Under the pieces are notes generated by a model. That model was not told where the DNA came from and did no database searches. It was given only the letters and a program-made list of their open reading frames with translations. A program made the translations under genes and the position numbers. From Pelovirga terrestris (GTDB lineage Bacteria > Desulfobacterota > Desulfuromonadia > Desulfuromonadales > Geopsychrobacteraceae): DNA of 64,000 nucleotides. The stretch is taken from the NCBI RefSeq assembly GCF_014773365.1, contig NZ_JACWUN010000017.1, positions 1 through 64,000 on the forward strand, written 5' to 3'. This document shows, one piece after another, positions 34,693 through 43,561 of the stretch. Each line of letters begins with the position of its first letter. Position 1 is the stretch's first letter.

Positions 34693-35559
34693 ATGGAAAA
34701 CTTCTGGTTTGCGTTTGGTTTAACGGTTTTTGCCGGTCTGGCCACCGGGGTTGGCAGTTTGATTGCGTTTATGGCAAAACGCACAAATTATCGTTTTTTA
34801 TCGGTAGCAACAGGATTCTCAGCAGGGGTTATGCTTTATGTTTCCTTTGTTGAGATTTTTGTCAAAGGGGCCAACGTTTTAACCCAGGCCTATGGTGCCT
34901 ATTGGGGACACTGGGTCAATACGGCAGGTTTTTTTGGCGGCATGTTGCTGATTGGCTTGATTGATACCTTAATTCCCTCTGCAGCCAATCCCCACGAAGT
35001 TCACTCTGAAGCGGAAGTCAGCCCTCTTAAAGATGAATCGGAACCTATGCCGAAACAATTCATCAAGGATCATGGGCTGGGAAATAAAAAACTGCTGCGT
35101 ATGGGCTTGTTTACTGCGTTGGCTATCACCATTCACAATTTTCCCGAAGGGCTGGCAACCTTTCTTGCAGCACTTGAGGATCCAGCTCTGGGCGTTGCTA
35201 TCGCTATTGCCATCGCGTTACACAATATCCCAGAGGGAATCAGTGTTTCGGTCCCTATTTATTATGCCACCGGCAGTCGCTTCAAAGCCTTCTGGTATTC
35301 ATTGCTTAGCGGTCTTGCTGAGCCCCTGGGAGCCATCATCGGTTATCTGGGCATCATCTTTTTCTTTGGTGGGACTGACGGCGTGGTGCCACCACAGGTC
35401 ATGGGGATCCTGTTCAGTGGCGTTGCCGGGATTATGGTTTATATCAGTCTCGATGAGTTGCTGCCTACCAGCCGGGCTTATGGCAAAGGGCATGACAGTT
35501 TGATCGGGCTGGTCGCTGGTATGGTGGTGATGGCCTTGAGTTTATTGTTGATGATGTAG
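34693..35559 (+). CDS. zupT: ZIP-family metal transporter ZupT
   Basis: A 288-residue inner-membrane ZIP transporter with about eight helices. The metal-binding motifs are in helices IV and [17 protein letters not shown] and [21 protein letters not shown]. It takes up zinc and other divalent metals (iron, manganese, cobalt in the E. coli protein). GAGGA at 34681-34685 supports ATG 34693 over the 34687 start. A loop between helices III and IV (about residues 95-130) is longer and charged. Confidence 0.93.
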   Translation: MENFWFAFGLTVFAGLATGVGSLIAFMAKRTNYRFLSVATGFSAGVMLYVSFVEIFVKGANVLTQAYGAYWGHWVNTAGFFGGMLLIGLIDTLIPSAANPHEVHSEAEVSPLKDESEPMPKQFIKDHGLGNKKLLRMGLFTALAITIHNFPEGLATFLAALEDPALGVAIAIAIALHNIPEGISVSVPIYYATGSRFKAFWYSLLSGLAEPLGAIIGYLGIIFFFGGTDGVVPPQVMGILFSGVAGIMVYISLDELLPTSRAYGKGHDSLIGLVAGMVVMALSLLLMM

Positions 35560-35588
35560 TTTTGTGGACTGATGATTACGGGCTGGCA

Positions 35589-36728
35589 ATGGCAAAAAAA
35601 CACGAACTGAGGCGCTTACAAAAGGCAGCTGCTGGCCACAGGTGGACACTGTGGTGCCTTGTTGTTCTCTTGTGCTTACTGCTGATCGGTTGCGGGGAAA
35701 TCAACTATTATCGTCAGGCCGCTCTTGGTCAATGGCACTTGCTGGCTCAACGGCATGATATTGAAGAACTGCTCGCTGCGGATCAGACGCCCGCTGACCT
35801 GAAGCAGCGTCTGGAACTGGTGCAGTCCATCCGTGATTTTGCCGGCACCGAACTGTTGTTGCCTGACAATCGCAGCTATCGTACCTATGCGGACCTTAAG
35901 CGCCCCTATGCGGTCTGGAATGTTGTCGCTGCCCCCTCCCTGTCCGTTGACCCGCTCACCTGGTGTTTTCCGGTAGCCGGTTGCGTACCCTATCGCGGTT
36001 ATTTTGATGAGGCCGCGGCGCACCATTTCGCTCAGGGCTTGAAAGCCAAGGGGTACGATGTTCATGTCTATGGAGTGTCCGCCTATTCAACCCTGAACTG
36101 GTTCGATGATCCTGTTCTCAACACCTTTATTCACTACCCGGAGGACCATCTGGCCGGGTTGATTTTTCATGAGCTGGCACATCAGCAGCTGTACCTTAAG
36201 GATGATAGTCCCTTTAACGAATCCTTCGCCCGGATGGTGGAGCTGGTTGGGGTAGAGCGCTGGCTCGTATTTCGTCAGCAACAGGACCAGATCAGCAGCT
36301 ATCGGCAGCAGCGGGCACGTCAACAGGAATTTATTGATCTGGTATTGCAGACGCGCCGGGAGCTTGAGGCTGTGTATCACCGCAATGATGCAACGTCGGT
36401 CCAACTCACATCCAAGGAGCAGCTGTTGCGTGAATTCCGTCAGGGCTATACTCTTTTAAAACAACAATGGGGCGGGGATGAACGTTTTGACGCCTGGGTC
36501 AATCGCCCCTTAAATAACTCACACTTTGCTCTGGTGGCAACCTATCATGATTATGTGCCGGCATTTTTTGCCCTCCTTGAGCAATCTGATGGTGATTTGC
36601 AGGCTTTTTACCGCAAGGCAACAGAACTTGCCGATTTACCCTTACCTCAGCGTGACGCAGCACTACGGGTCTTGCGCCCTGCTGTGACAGAAGATGCAGT
36701 CAGCGCAGCCATGACAACAAGCCATTGA
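35589..36728 (+). CDS. Putative zinc aminopeptidase (PF10023-type), membrane-anchored
   Basis: A 379-residue protein with one N-terminal hydrophobic segment ending in Cys (TLWCLVVLLCLLLIGCGEI), which may be a lipobox. Family marks are YYRQAALGQWHLL near the N-terminus, CFPVAGCVPYRGYF, and the zinc motif HELAHQQLY followed by NESFARMVE. This is the PF10023 'putative aminopeptidase' family, an HExxH metalloprotease facing the periplasm. The start is uncertain: ATG 35589 is preferred over TTG 35562, and neither has a strong ribosome site. Confidence 0.85.
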   Translation: MAKKHELRRLQKAAAGHRWTLWCLVVLLCLLLIGCGEINYYRQAALGQWHLLAQRHDIEELLAADQTPADLKQRLELVQSIRDFAGTELLLPDNRSYRTYADLKRPYAVWNVVAAPSLSVDPLTWCFPVAGCVPYRGYFDEAAAHHFAQGLKAKGYDVHVYGVSAYSTLNWFDDPVLNTFIHYPEDHLAGLIFHELAHQQLYLKDDSPFNESFARMVELVGVERWLVFRQQQDQISSYRQQRARQQEFIDLVLQTRRELEAVYHRNDATSVQLTSKEQLLREFRQGYTLLKQQWGGDERFDAWVNRPLNNSHFALVATYHDYVPAFFALLEQSDGDLQAFYRKATELADLPLPQRDAALRVLRPAVTEDAVSAAMTTSH

Positions 36729-36779
36729 TGTCAAAAATCCAGCGTCCTTTCCTGTGGGTCTAGACGACTTTCACAAAGA

Positions 36780-36820
36780 TGTGTCTAAATATTGACACAT
36801 TATCAAAAGATCATTATATT
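36780..36820 (+). promoter_or_regulatory. Promoter with overlapping palindromic operator for the sigma-54 activator gene
   Basis: TTGACA (36792-36797) and TATATT (36815-36820) are 17 bases apart. TGTGTC (36780-36785) and GACACA (36794-36799) form an inverted repeat with an 8-base spacer that covers the -35 box, so a bound repressor would block the promoter. Confidence 0.6.
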
Positions 36821-36868
36821 CAGCTACTGATCGGCCCCAAGTAAATACTCAGCCGTCAATAAAGATTG

Positions 36869-37957
36869 ATGGAAAAGAGCTGCCCCCCTTTGCGCATTGG
36901 ATCCCATGTTATGGCAACAAATGACGATTATTGTGGAATGATCGGCAATTCGCCGCAGATGCTGGAATTGTTTGATCTGATTGCCTGTGTAGCCGAAGAA
37001 GGTAGCAGTACGGTTCTCATTCAGGGAGAGAGCGGCACCGGGAAGGAACTGATTGCTCGTGCGGTTCATGATAACAGCCCCCGCAGAACCGGGCACTTCG
37101 TGCCGGTGAACTGTGCCGCTATCCCTGATGAGCTGCTGGAAAGCGAGCTATTTGGATATGTCAAAGGGGCTTTTACCGGGGCCATGCAGTCAAAAATCGG
37201 TCGGATTCAGCATGCTGATGGCGGCACGCTTTTTCTCGATGAGATCGGTGACATGAAATCGACCCTCCAGGCCAAGCTGTTGCGGGTGTTGCAGGAGCGC
37301 GAAGTAGAGCAGGTCGGGGGCGTGCGACCGACCAAGGTCGACGTACGGGTTATCGCCGCAACCCATCAAAATCTCGATCATCTGGTCGCGTCGGGTCGTT
37401 TCCGTGAGGATCTGTACTATCGCTTGGCCGTCATTCCGATTATTGCCCCGCCGTTGCGGGAACGGCGTAGCGATATCACTCTGTTGATCGAGCGCTTTAT
37501 TGACCGTTTTACCCGGCGCAAAACCGATCGACGCACCATGTTGGATCCGCAGGCGCTGCAGAGCTTGATGGCTTTTGACTGGCCCGGTAACGTGCGCGAG
37601 TTGGAAAACCTGATTCAGCGGCTGGTGATCCTTCATCGCGGCAAGCGGATCAGTATGAAGGAATTACCGGAGAAATATCGTTGTGAACATGTCGTAGCGA
37701 ACGGCGCCGATGCCGGCTGTGCTGGGCCAGGGGGAGAAATATCGACGGTGGCCGCACATCCTCAGTCTACTGCCCCCGGAATTCAATGGGGGGATGAAGG
37801 GATTGATTTTAACATGCTGATCAGTGATTTTGAGGATCGACTGATCCTCGAGGCGATTTCCCGTAGTGGGGGTAACAAGAAGGAAGCAGCACGTTTGCTG
37901 AACCTTAAGCGCACCACCCTGATCGAGAAAATCAAGAAGAAGAATTTGCCGGTCTAG
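36869..37957 (+). CDS. Sigma-54-dependent transcriptional activator (no receiver domain)
   Basis: A 362-residue protein. After a short N-terminus (~30 residues, no receiver) comes the AAA+ sigma-54 interaction domain: Walker A GESGTGKE, the sigma-54 contact loop GAFTGA, Walker B GGTLFLDEIGD, and FREDLYYRL. Then a linker and a Fis-type HTH at the C-terminus (NKKEAARLLNLKRTTLIEKIKKKN). It resembles FlrC/FgrM-type flagellar regulators and stands next to the che region, which suggests control of motility genes. It converges with the CheC-like gene; the two stop codons share a CTAG. ATG 36911 is an alternative start. Confidence 0.9.
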   Translation: MEKSCPPLRIGSHVMATNDDYCGMIGNSPQMLELFDLIACVAEEGSSTVLIQGESGTGKELIARAVHDNSPRRTGHFVPVNCAAIPDELLESELFGYVKGAFTGAMQSKIGRIQHADGGTLFLDEIGDMKSTLQAKLLRVLQEREVEQVGGVRPTKVDVRVIAATHQNLDHLVASGRFREDLYYRLAVIPIIAPPLRERRSDITLLIERFIDRFTRRKTDRRTMLDPQALQSLMAFDWPGNVRELENLIQRLVILHRGKRISMKELPEKYRCEHVVANGADAGCAGPGGEISTVAAHPQSTAPGIQWGDEGIDFNMLISDFEDRLILEAISRSGGNKKEAARLLNLKRTTLIEKIKKKNLPV

Positions 37958-39825
37958 CTTGCTTTCTTGAAATGAAGGGTCACCTTATCCTGAATTTCGT
38001 CGGTGCTGGCCGGAATTACCAGAATATCTCTGGCGCCATATTTAACCGCTCGTAGTACTGCCGAACGCGTCCATTCTTCACCGGCAAAAATCAGCGGTGG
38101 CAGGGTACGACCGGCCGATTGCAGTTTGATCGCTGCGGCAAATCCTTTTTCCCCCACCTGAGCCATGACCAGAAAAATTCCCAGAACCTGGTGTTGTTGC
38201 AGCAGCCCCTTGATATCATCCTGAAAACTTAGCAACCGGCAGTCGTAGGCTGCACCGGTGAGAATGTCAACAAAGGGTTGAGCCGTAGTGGGCTGATCAC
38301 TTAAAATCAGAACAATGGGCGGGCCGTCGACACAAGCAGCATCTGTTGCTGCGACGGCTGCTGAGCCGACCGGGGTCTCCGGTGGTGGTCCGCCCCACTC
38401 GCCGGCGGCTGGTGGTTGTACCCCCGGTTGAACTGCGGTCGGCTGGACCGGTTCCGCCGCCGCAGCTTGAACTTCGGCAATTGTCGCGGCCGGAGCATCC
38501 AGATCAAAGAGGTCAGCCGGAAAGATCAGGTACAAGCGATGAAGCTCGTAGCCGTCCATGGCGATGGCAAAGGACGCCAGATAATAGGTGTCTTCAGCAA
38601 ACGGCTGATCAGAAGAGGGGTCAATCTTGGTTGGAACAACGGCCTGGCTTTCCGTGCGGACAAAACGCAGCTGCTTCGGGAAGCGATCGAGAAAAACCTG
38701 GGTTAAGCTGCCGGCCAGGATATTGGCGATCTCACCATAGGCATCGGAAACTTCTCCGTCGAACTCCCCTTTTCCCATCTGCTCGGCGATCTGGTCATCC
38801 GGAAGCATGATCAGGGTGCCGCCCATGGCAATGGCGTCTGGGACCTGGGTGATTAAATAGCCGACCCCTTTTTTGTCACCGCTGACCTTCAGCTGAGTCA
38901 GGATCGACTTTTCCTGACATTGAGTGGCAAAGAAGTCCTCTTTGGTGGTCATGACCAGTTGGGTATCGCTGCACTTGAGGGTCTGCCCGAGCAGGGCCCC
39001 GATTTCTTCGCCAATCTGGCCGATGGTGGTGTTAAAGACCACATCGACCAGTTTTTTGGCATCGGCAAACTTCGGTTTTTGGGCGGCAGGGGGTGTTTGT
39101 GCCGCAGTTGGTGCAGCTGGTGCGGGTGGTGCAGCTGATGCGGATGGTTCGGCGGTAGGGGGTGGCTCTACAGCCGCATCGGATGGCGTTGGGGCGGTTA
39201 CTTTTTCTTGGGTAGCTGCTGAGGCGGTTGGTGCTGCCGCAGCAGGCGCGGCTTCTTCCAGATCAAAAATGGGCAGAGGAACGACAAATTCAAAAACTCC
39301 CAGATCGGTTTCATCGATGGTCAGTTCACAGCTGGCAACATAATACTCTCCCGGGGGGAAGGGAGCGTCACTTTCCACGTCAATTTTGGTAGGAATCAGC
39401 TCTTCAACCGTTTTTTTTACGAAACGTACGGTTTTTGGATATTTGTCGACAAACGCCTGGGTCATGACACCGGCGATAATATTAGCTACTTCACCAAAGG
39501 CATCGGTTAATTCTCCGTCGAGTTTGCCGGATTGGACATTTTCTTCGATGATATCCTGAGGGAGCATGATCAGGGTGCCGGCCAGAACGGCGGCAGCAGA
39601 AATGCGATTGAGCAAAAAGCAGTTGCCCTCACGCTCGCCGCTGACCGTCATGCGCGTGAGGGCAGTTTTCTGGCGCGCCGGATTGCTGAACAGTTGTTCT
39701 TTTGAGCAGGTGCGAAGCTTGATGTCGGAACAGCTCAGCATTTGTCCCAACAGGGCGCCGATCTCACCGGCCAGGGTTTGCAGGCCGGCTTTACAGACTA
39801 CATCTATGAGAGCCCTTTGCTTCAA
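37954..39825 (-). CDS. Tandem CheC-like phosphatase with C-terminal receiver-like domain
   Basis: A 623-residue protein. Two repeats of about 190 residues (1-190 and about 250-445) each carry the CheC/FliY catalytic pattern D-x3-E-x2-N: D108/E112/N115 in LTDAFGEVANIIAG, and VSDAYGEIANILAG in the second. They are joined by an Ala/Pro-rich linker. After a second Pro-rich linker the last ~120 residues (PPIVLILSDQPTTAQPFVDIL ... GARDILVIPAS) look like a receiver fold, but the phospho-acceptor region (IFLVMAQVG) lacks a clear Asp. It probably removes phosphate from CheY. It is the last gene of the che operon, 32 bases after cheX. I do not know this domain order in a named protein. Confidence 0.75.
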   Translation of the reverse strand: MKQRALIDVVCKAGLQTLAGEIGALLGQMLSCSDIKLRTCSKEQLFSNPARQKTALTRMTVSGEREGNCFLLNRISAAAVLAGTLIMLPQDIIEENVQSGKLDGELTDAFGEVANIIAGVMTQAFVDKYPKTVRFVKKTVEELIPTKIDVESDAPFPPGEYYVASCELTIDETDLGVFEFVVPLPIFDLEEAAPAAAAPTASAATQEKVTAPTPSDAAVEPPPTAEPSASAAPPAPAAPTAAQTPPAAQKPKFADAKKLVDVVFNTTIGQIGEEIGALLGQTLKCSDTQLVMTTKEDFFATQCQEKSILTQLKVSGDKKGVGYLITQVPDAIAMGGTLIMLPDDQIAEQMGKGEFDGEVSDAYGEIANILAGSLTQVFLDRFPKQLRFVRTESQAVVPTKIDPSSDQPFAEDTYYLASFAIAMDGYELHRLYLIFPADLFDLDAPAATIAEVQAAAAEPVQPTAVQPGVQPPAAGEWGGPPPETPVGSAAVAATDAACVDGPPIVLILSDQPTTAQPFVDILTGAAYDCRLLSFQDDIKGLLQQHQVLGIFLVMAQVGEKGFAAAIKLQSAGRTLPPLIFAGEEWTRSAVLRAVKYGARDILVIPASTDEIQDKVTLHFKKAS

Positions 39826-39857
39826 AATAACCTCGCGTTGCGAAGATGAGAGCAGGG

Positions 39858-40316
39858 CTAGTTGAGCTGGTATTTGATCTCAACAAAAAACTGACCCTGA
39901 CTGATGGTAAAAGGTATGACAACCCGCTGACTGCCTTTAGGGGCAGAGATAACGTAGGACTGCCCGGTTACTGCTGTCGGAATGGCCAATTCCAGGGCGA
40001 TATTCTCTGTGCTTAGGCGTTCCTTGATGCCGCCGGCCAGCATGTTGGCAATCTCACCGAGGGCATCCTTCACGTCGGCATCCACCTCCTCCAGTTCCAT
40101 GCCGAGCATCGCCCCGGTCACTGCCAGACCAACAGCACTGGGGCAGTGAATGCCGAGCATGGCAGAAAGACCACCGGTCAGACCGATCATGGCGGAGACA
40201 TGACAGCCCATCGCCTGTTTGCCTGCTGCAAGCGGAGGCGAAGCAGCAATATCGATAAAGATCATGCAGTTGAAGATCTCTTCGGTTGTTTCCGTGATTA
40301 TTTTAGCAAAATCCAC
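39858..40316 (-). CDS. cheX: CheX-type CheY-P phosphatase
   Basis: A 152-residue CheX with catalytic D84/E88/N91 in VKDALGEIANMLAGG. CheX proteins dephosphorylate CheY-P. It has no membrane segments. It lies 45 bases downstream of a second cheX of the same length, with which it shares the general layout (ITETTEEIFNCMIFIDI versus INSTQEIFSSMIMLDV), so the two are probably tandem duplicates. Confidence 0.88.
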   Translation of the reverse strand: MDFAKIITETTEEIFNCMIFIDIAASPPLAAGKQAMGCHVSAMIGLTGGLSAMLGIHCPSAVGLAVTGAMLGMELEEVDADVKDALGEIANMLAGGIKERLSTENIALELAIPTAVTGQSYVISAPKGSQRVVIPFTISQGQFFVEIKYQLN

Positions 40317-40361
40317 ATGGACGTCCTTGATGTTAGTGGTTTTCCTGGTTTTTTAGTCTGA

Positions 40362-40823
40362 TCAGCTGTCTTTACGCAATTGCAGCTCGACCACAAACCC
40401 CAATCCGTCAAAAGCAAAGGGAACAGTAACGGCCTCGGCACCGGCCAGACAATCAACTGAATAGTCCTCCCCGTAGATTGCTGACGGCATCGACAGCTTG
40501 ATGTCGCTACCACTGGGATCAAGAATCGACTTGATGCTTCCGGCCAGCATGTTGGCCAGTTCGCCGATAGCATCACGGACATCATCGTCAATTTCTTCTA
40601 CATCCATCCCTAAAAATGCTGTCGTCACAGCCAGGGCGGCAGCATTGGTCATGTGGATGGCAAGCATTCCCTTGGTGGCTCCAGCCAGACCGACAATCCC
40701 GGAAATGCTGTTGATCAATTTGTCGTTATTGCGAATAAAGGGCTCGCCGGGGGTAACGTCCAGCATGATCATGCTGGAAAAAATCTCCTGGGTGGAATTG
40801 ATAATCTCCTGTGCGTGCTCCAC
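40362..40823 (-). CDS. cheX: CheX-type CheY-P phosphatase (paralogue)
   Basis: A 153-residue CheX with D84/E88/N91 in VRDAIGELANMLAG, in the same positions as its neighbour. GAGGAGA lies just before ATG 40823. It is 69 bases downstream of a cheY in the che operon. Having two near-identical-length copies next to two cheY genes suggests each may prefer one response regulator; that is inference. Confidence 0.88.
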   Translation of the reverse strand: MEHAQEIINSTQEIFSSMIMLDVTPGEPFIRNNDKLINSISGIVGLAGATKGMLAIHMTNAAALAVTTAFLGMDVEEIDDDVRDAIGELANMLAGSIKSILDPSGSDIKLSMPSAIYGEDYSVDCLAGAEAVTVPFAFDGLGFVVELQLRKDS

Positions 40824-40892
40824 TATCTTCTCCTCTGTGCGGTAGCGGTTGATCTCTCACGGCGGAGAAAGCAACCATAAGGGGGTGTGCCG

Positions 40893-41264
40893 TTAGAGCA
40901 GGGCACCCAGGGTTTCGTTGATCAATTCCGGAGTAAAGGGTTTTTTGATGGCTCCCTTGGCTCCGTAGGATTTGGCTTCATCAATAATATCAGCGCCGGT
41001 TTCGGTAGAAATCATGACCACCGGAATGTCTTTGATGGCGGCGATTTCCGATTTGGCCTTGAGAAATTCGAGGCCGTTCATGTTGGGCATATTGATATCG
41101 CTGAGAATCACATCGACGTCGTTGGCACTTAGCACGTCGAGGGCCTCCTGGCCGTCACCTGCTTCGAGGATGGTGCTGAAATCGATGCCGGCCTGGCGCA
41201 GTGCCCGTGAAACAATTTTACGCATGGTGTTTGAATCGTCGACAATCAGGACAGTTTTACCCAT
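40893..41264 (-). CDS. cheY: CheY single-domain response regulator
   Basis: A 123-residue receiver: acidic pocket VDDSNTMRK, phospho-acceptor in ILSDINMPNMNG, Thr/Ser in MISTE, and Lys in AIKKPF. It carries the phosphate from CheA to the motor or another output. ATG 41264 is chosen because AAGGAG lies just upstream; a longer frame to 41351 is not supported. Confidence 0.93.
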   Translation of the reverse strand: MGKTVLIVDDSNTMRKIVSRALRQAGIDFSTILEAGDGQEALDVLSANDVDVILSDINMPNMNGLEFLKAKSEIAAIKDIPVVMISTETGADIIDEAKSYGAKGAIKKPFTPELINETLGALL

Positions 41265-41304
41265 TGTTAAGCTCCTTGAGAATGAATTGTTGGGGGAGTA
41301 TTTG

Positions 41305-41787
41305 TTATTCGACTTTTTGGTGCAGGGCCGCCAGCGATTCCCCGTCGGCATAAATTTTTATCGGTTCCTCGTCACTATTGATCAGATGCCAGACCACCGT
41401 ATGTTCATCCACCTCCGGCAGCTTTCCAGCTTCCAGGGTGGGCAGGCCGATCTTATATTCCTGGTTAGGGAGTAGTTTGGTCATAAACAGACCACCAATG
41501 GTATTAAGTAATTCGTTCAGAATGTCATAAGCTTGCGATGTGGTGACTTCCTCCTCATCAATACCAAAAACATTGCCGGAAATTTTTTTTAATAACCCGG
41601 CGGGCATGGCCAGGCGAATTTCTCCCTGAACCGGATCATTAATCAACATGCTGCTCCAGGTCAGGTCCGTCGCTGGTATCTCGGTCGGTGCGCCGCGCTC
41701 CTCGATCACCTCCATGAAAACCATGTTTTCCAGGGTTTGCTGGACAGCTTCAATCATGGCCGGGTAAAACTGATGCTCCTGAGTCAT
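41305..41787 (-). CDS. Divergent CheX-like phosphatase
   Basis: A 160-residue protein with the CheX/CheC catalytic spacing D88/E92/N95 in AYDILNELLNTIGGLFM. The rest (TLENMVFMEVIEERG, GEIRLAMPAGLLKKI) is more distant from the two cheX genes downstream. GAGGAGA precedes ATG 41787. It is placed between two cheY genes. It is probably another CheY-P phosphatase, or a variant that binds without catalysis. Confidence 0.75.
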   Translation of the reverse strand: MTQEHQFYPAMIEAVQQTLENMVFMEVIEERGAPTEIPATDLTWSSMLINDPVQGEIRLAMPAGLLKKISGNVFGIDEEEVTTSQAYDILNELLNTIGGLFMTKLLPNQEYKIGLPTLEAGKLPEVDEHTVVWHLINSDEEPIKIYADGESLAALHQKVE

Positions 41788-41811
41788 GCTGGTCTCCTCA
41801 ATGGGGTCAGG

Positions 41812-42183
41812 TTAATCCAGAAAATCTTGCAGGGCGTCCATCATTATCGGCGGTGAAACCGGCTTGTTGAGCACCCGATAAGCACCGAGTTCAAGGAGTT
41901 GCGCCTCCTTGGCAGGATTGCCGGCGCTGGTGATGACAATGATCGGCATGCCGCAGAGTTTAGGGCTCGCCTTGACCCATTTGACCAGGGTTTGGCCATC
42001 CATCACCGGCATGTTCAGATCGGTCAATAACAGATCCGCCGGTTGCTCCTTGGCGGCGTCAAGCGCCTGTTTGCCGTCTTCAGCTTCAACAAATTCAGCA
42101 TCGCCAAGGCCGACAATCTGCAGGCAACGTTTAATGAACATCCGTGCGGTGGCGGAGTCATCGGCAATAATTATTCGCTTCAT
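41812..42183 (-). CDS. cheY: CheY-like response regulator (second)
   Basis: A 123-residue receiver with IADDSATARMFIKR, LLTDLNMPVMDG, VITSAG and VLNKPV. It overlaps the HDOD gene stop by one base, so it is translationally coupled to it. It differs clearly from the other CheY in this operon, which suggests a second output branch. Confidence 0.92.
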   Translation of the reverse strand: MKRIIIADDSATARMFIKRCLQIVGLGDAEFVEAEDGKQALDAAKEQPADLLLTDLNMPVMDGQTLVKWVKASPKLCGMPIIVITSAGNPAKEAQLLELGAYRVLNKPVSPPIMMDALQDFLD

Positions 42184-43061
42184 CAGCTCTTCTCTCCTGT
42201 GTCGGATAAACCCTCCGACAGTTTATTAAACTCTGTATCTACCACCAGCATAACATTCGCCAGAATATTAGCATTGATTTGGATAAAGTCGGCGTAGTGT
42301 GGATCCAGTTTATAGCGCATGCTGTCAGAACCGGTACCGAAGCCACCCATCATGGCGATGCTGTCACCCAGATGGACAGCGTAGACCAGCGGCCGCCAGG
42401 CTTCCTCCGCCTGGGAGGGCTGGTGATGGTGACGAATGACGGCAGTCAGTTCCGGCGGCAGTTGCCATGCTTTGGCAAGGGCTTCACCGGCAATGGTATG
42501 GTCGACCCCAACCAGGTGTTCTTCTGCAGCAAGATAATCGAGGCTGTCGTGGCTGTTGATCAGCGCAACCGCCTCCGGTGCGCTGCCGCGCAGATAGTCA
42601 GAGATCAGGGCTTTGCCGATATCGTGCAGCAACCCGGCGGTAAAGGCCAGGTCAGGGCTGAGGTCTGCCCCCGACTGAATCACCACCTCGCGGGCAGCAA
42701 TGGCGGCACGCAGGTCATGTTTCCACAGATCGCCTCCCACCGCTTCATAGCCCGAGAGTTCCTTGGCAAAAAGTTCACCGGCACAGCTTTCAATGGCAAT
42801 ACTGACGATCACCTGTTGTCCCAGATAGGAAACAGCGCGATCGACAGAGCTGATTTGATTGACCAGGCCATAGGCGGCAGAATTGACCACTTTGAGAACC
42901 CTGGCGGTCAGATTGGCATCGGTTTTCACCAGGTTGACCACGTCCATCACTTCATGATCAGGTTGCGAGGTGATCTGCAGCAGACGGCTGGCGCTGGCCG
43001 AGATCATGGGAACGGATGAAACAGTTTTCTGCAGCTCAGCCGGATTAATTTTATGGACCAT
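42183..43061 (-). CDS. HDOD-domain protein
   Basis: A 292-residue protein filled by an HDOD domain (SSVPMISASASRLLQITSQPDH, NLTARVLKVVNSAAYGL, SSVDRAVSYLGQQVIVSIAI) with an HD-like core (TAGLLHDIGKALISDYL, GVDHTIAGEALAKAW). HDOD proteins act in signalling, often alongside chemotaxis and motility genes in this group. Enzyme activity is usually not known. It lies between cheD and cheY in the operon. Confidence 0.9.
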   Translation of the reverse strand: MVHKINPAELQKTVSSVPMISASASRLLQITSQPDHEVMDVVNLVKTDANLTARVLKVVNSAAYGLVNQISSVDRAVSYLGQQVIVSIAIESCAGELFAKELSGYEAVGGDLWKHDLRAAIAAREVVIQSGADLSPDLAFTAGLLHDIGKALISDYLRGSAPEAVALINSHDSLDYLAAEEHLVGVDHTIAGEALAKAWQLPPELTAVIRHHHQPSQAEEAWRPLVYAVHLGDSIAMMGGFGTGSDSMRYKLDPHYADFIQINANILANVMLVVDTEFNKLSEGLSDTGEKS

Positions 43062-43071
43062 AATGTTCCTC

Positions 43072-43560
43072 CTAAAGCTGCCAATTCGGCTTGCCGGGTG
43101 AGCTTAATATGACCTGACCTGCGGCAACAGAAATAGATACCGTGCGACTGTAGTTGCCGCCGAGATCTTCGGCGATGGCTCCCATGCCGTAAGACCAGAG
43201 GATCTTCTTGATGGACAGCGCATTGCGTTTGCCGATCTGGAAGGTGTCATTGGTATCCATGACGTTGGCGCCACCGCAGAGCTTGACGATGATCCCCTTG
43301 CCACGCTTGTCGCAACCCAACTCCGCCATTTGCGCGAGCAGCGCCGGAATCGCGGTGTCGGCAAAGTAGCCGGGTTTTTCTGCGGCCTTTGCCTTGTTGA
43401 TGGTGGAGTCCGGCAGAGCAATATGGGCCATGCCGACGCAACGTGTTTTCGGATCAAGAAAAATCACCGAGACGCAGGAACCCAGCGCAAAGGTTTTGAT
43501 GGTGTCTTCCGGGATATTTGATGCGCCGAAGTCGCCGACGCCCAGTATGATTTGCCCCAT
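43072..43560 (-). CDS. cheD: Chemoreceptor glutamine deamidase CheD
   Basis: A 162-residue CheD with the catalytic Cys in ALGSCVSVIFLDP, the His in GMAHIALPDS, and KLCGGANVM later. CheD deamidates glutamines on chemoreceptors and, in many bacteria, partners CheC. Here several CheC/CheX proteins are encoded downstream, so such a pairing is plausible. It begins one base after the cheB reading frame boundary region and precedes the HDOD gene by ten bases. Confidence 0.93.
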   Translation of the reverse strand: MGQIILGVGDFGASNIPEDTIKTFALGSCVSVIFLDPKTRCVGMAHIALPDSTINKAKAAEKPGYFADTAIPALLAQMAELGCDKRGKGIIVKLCGGANVMDTNDTFQIGKRNALSIKKILWSYGMGAIAEDLGGNYSRTVSISVAAGQVILSSPGKPNWQL

Positions 43561-43561
43561 C

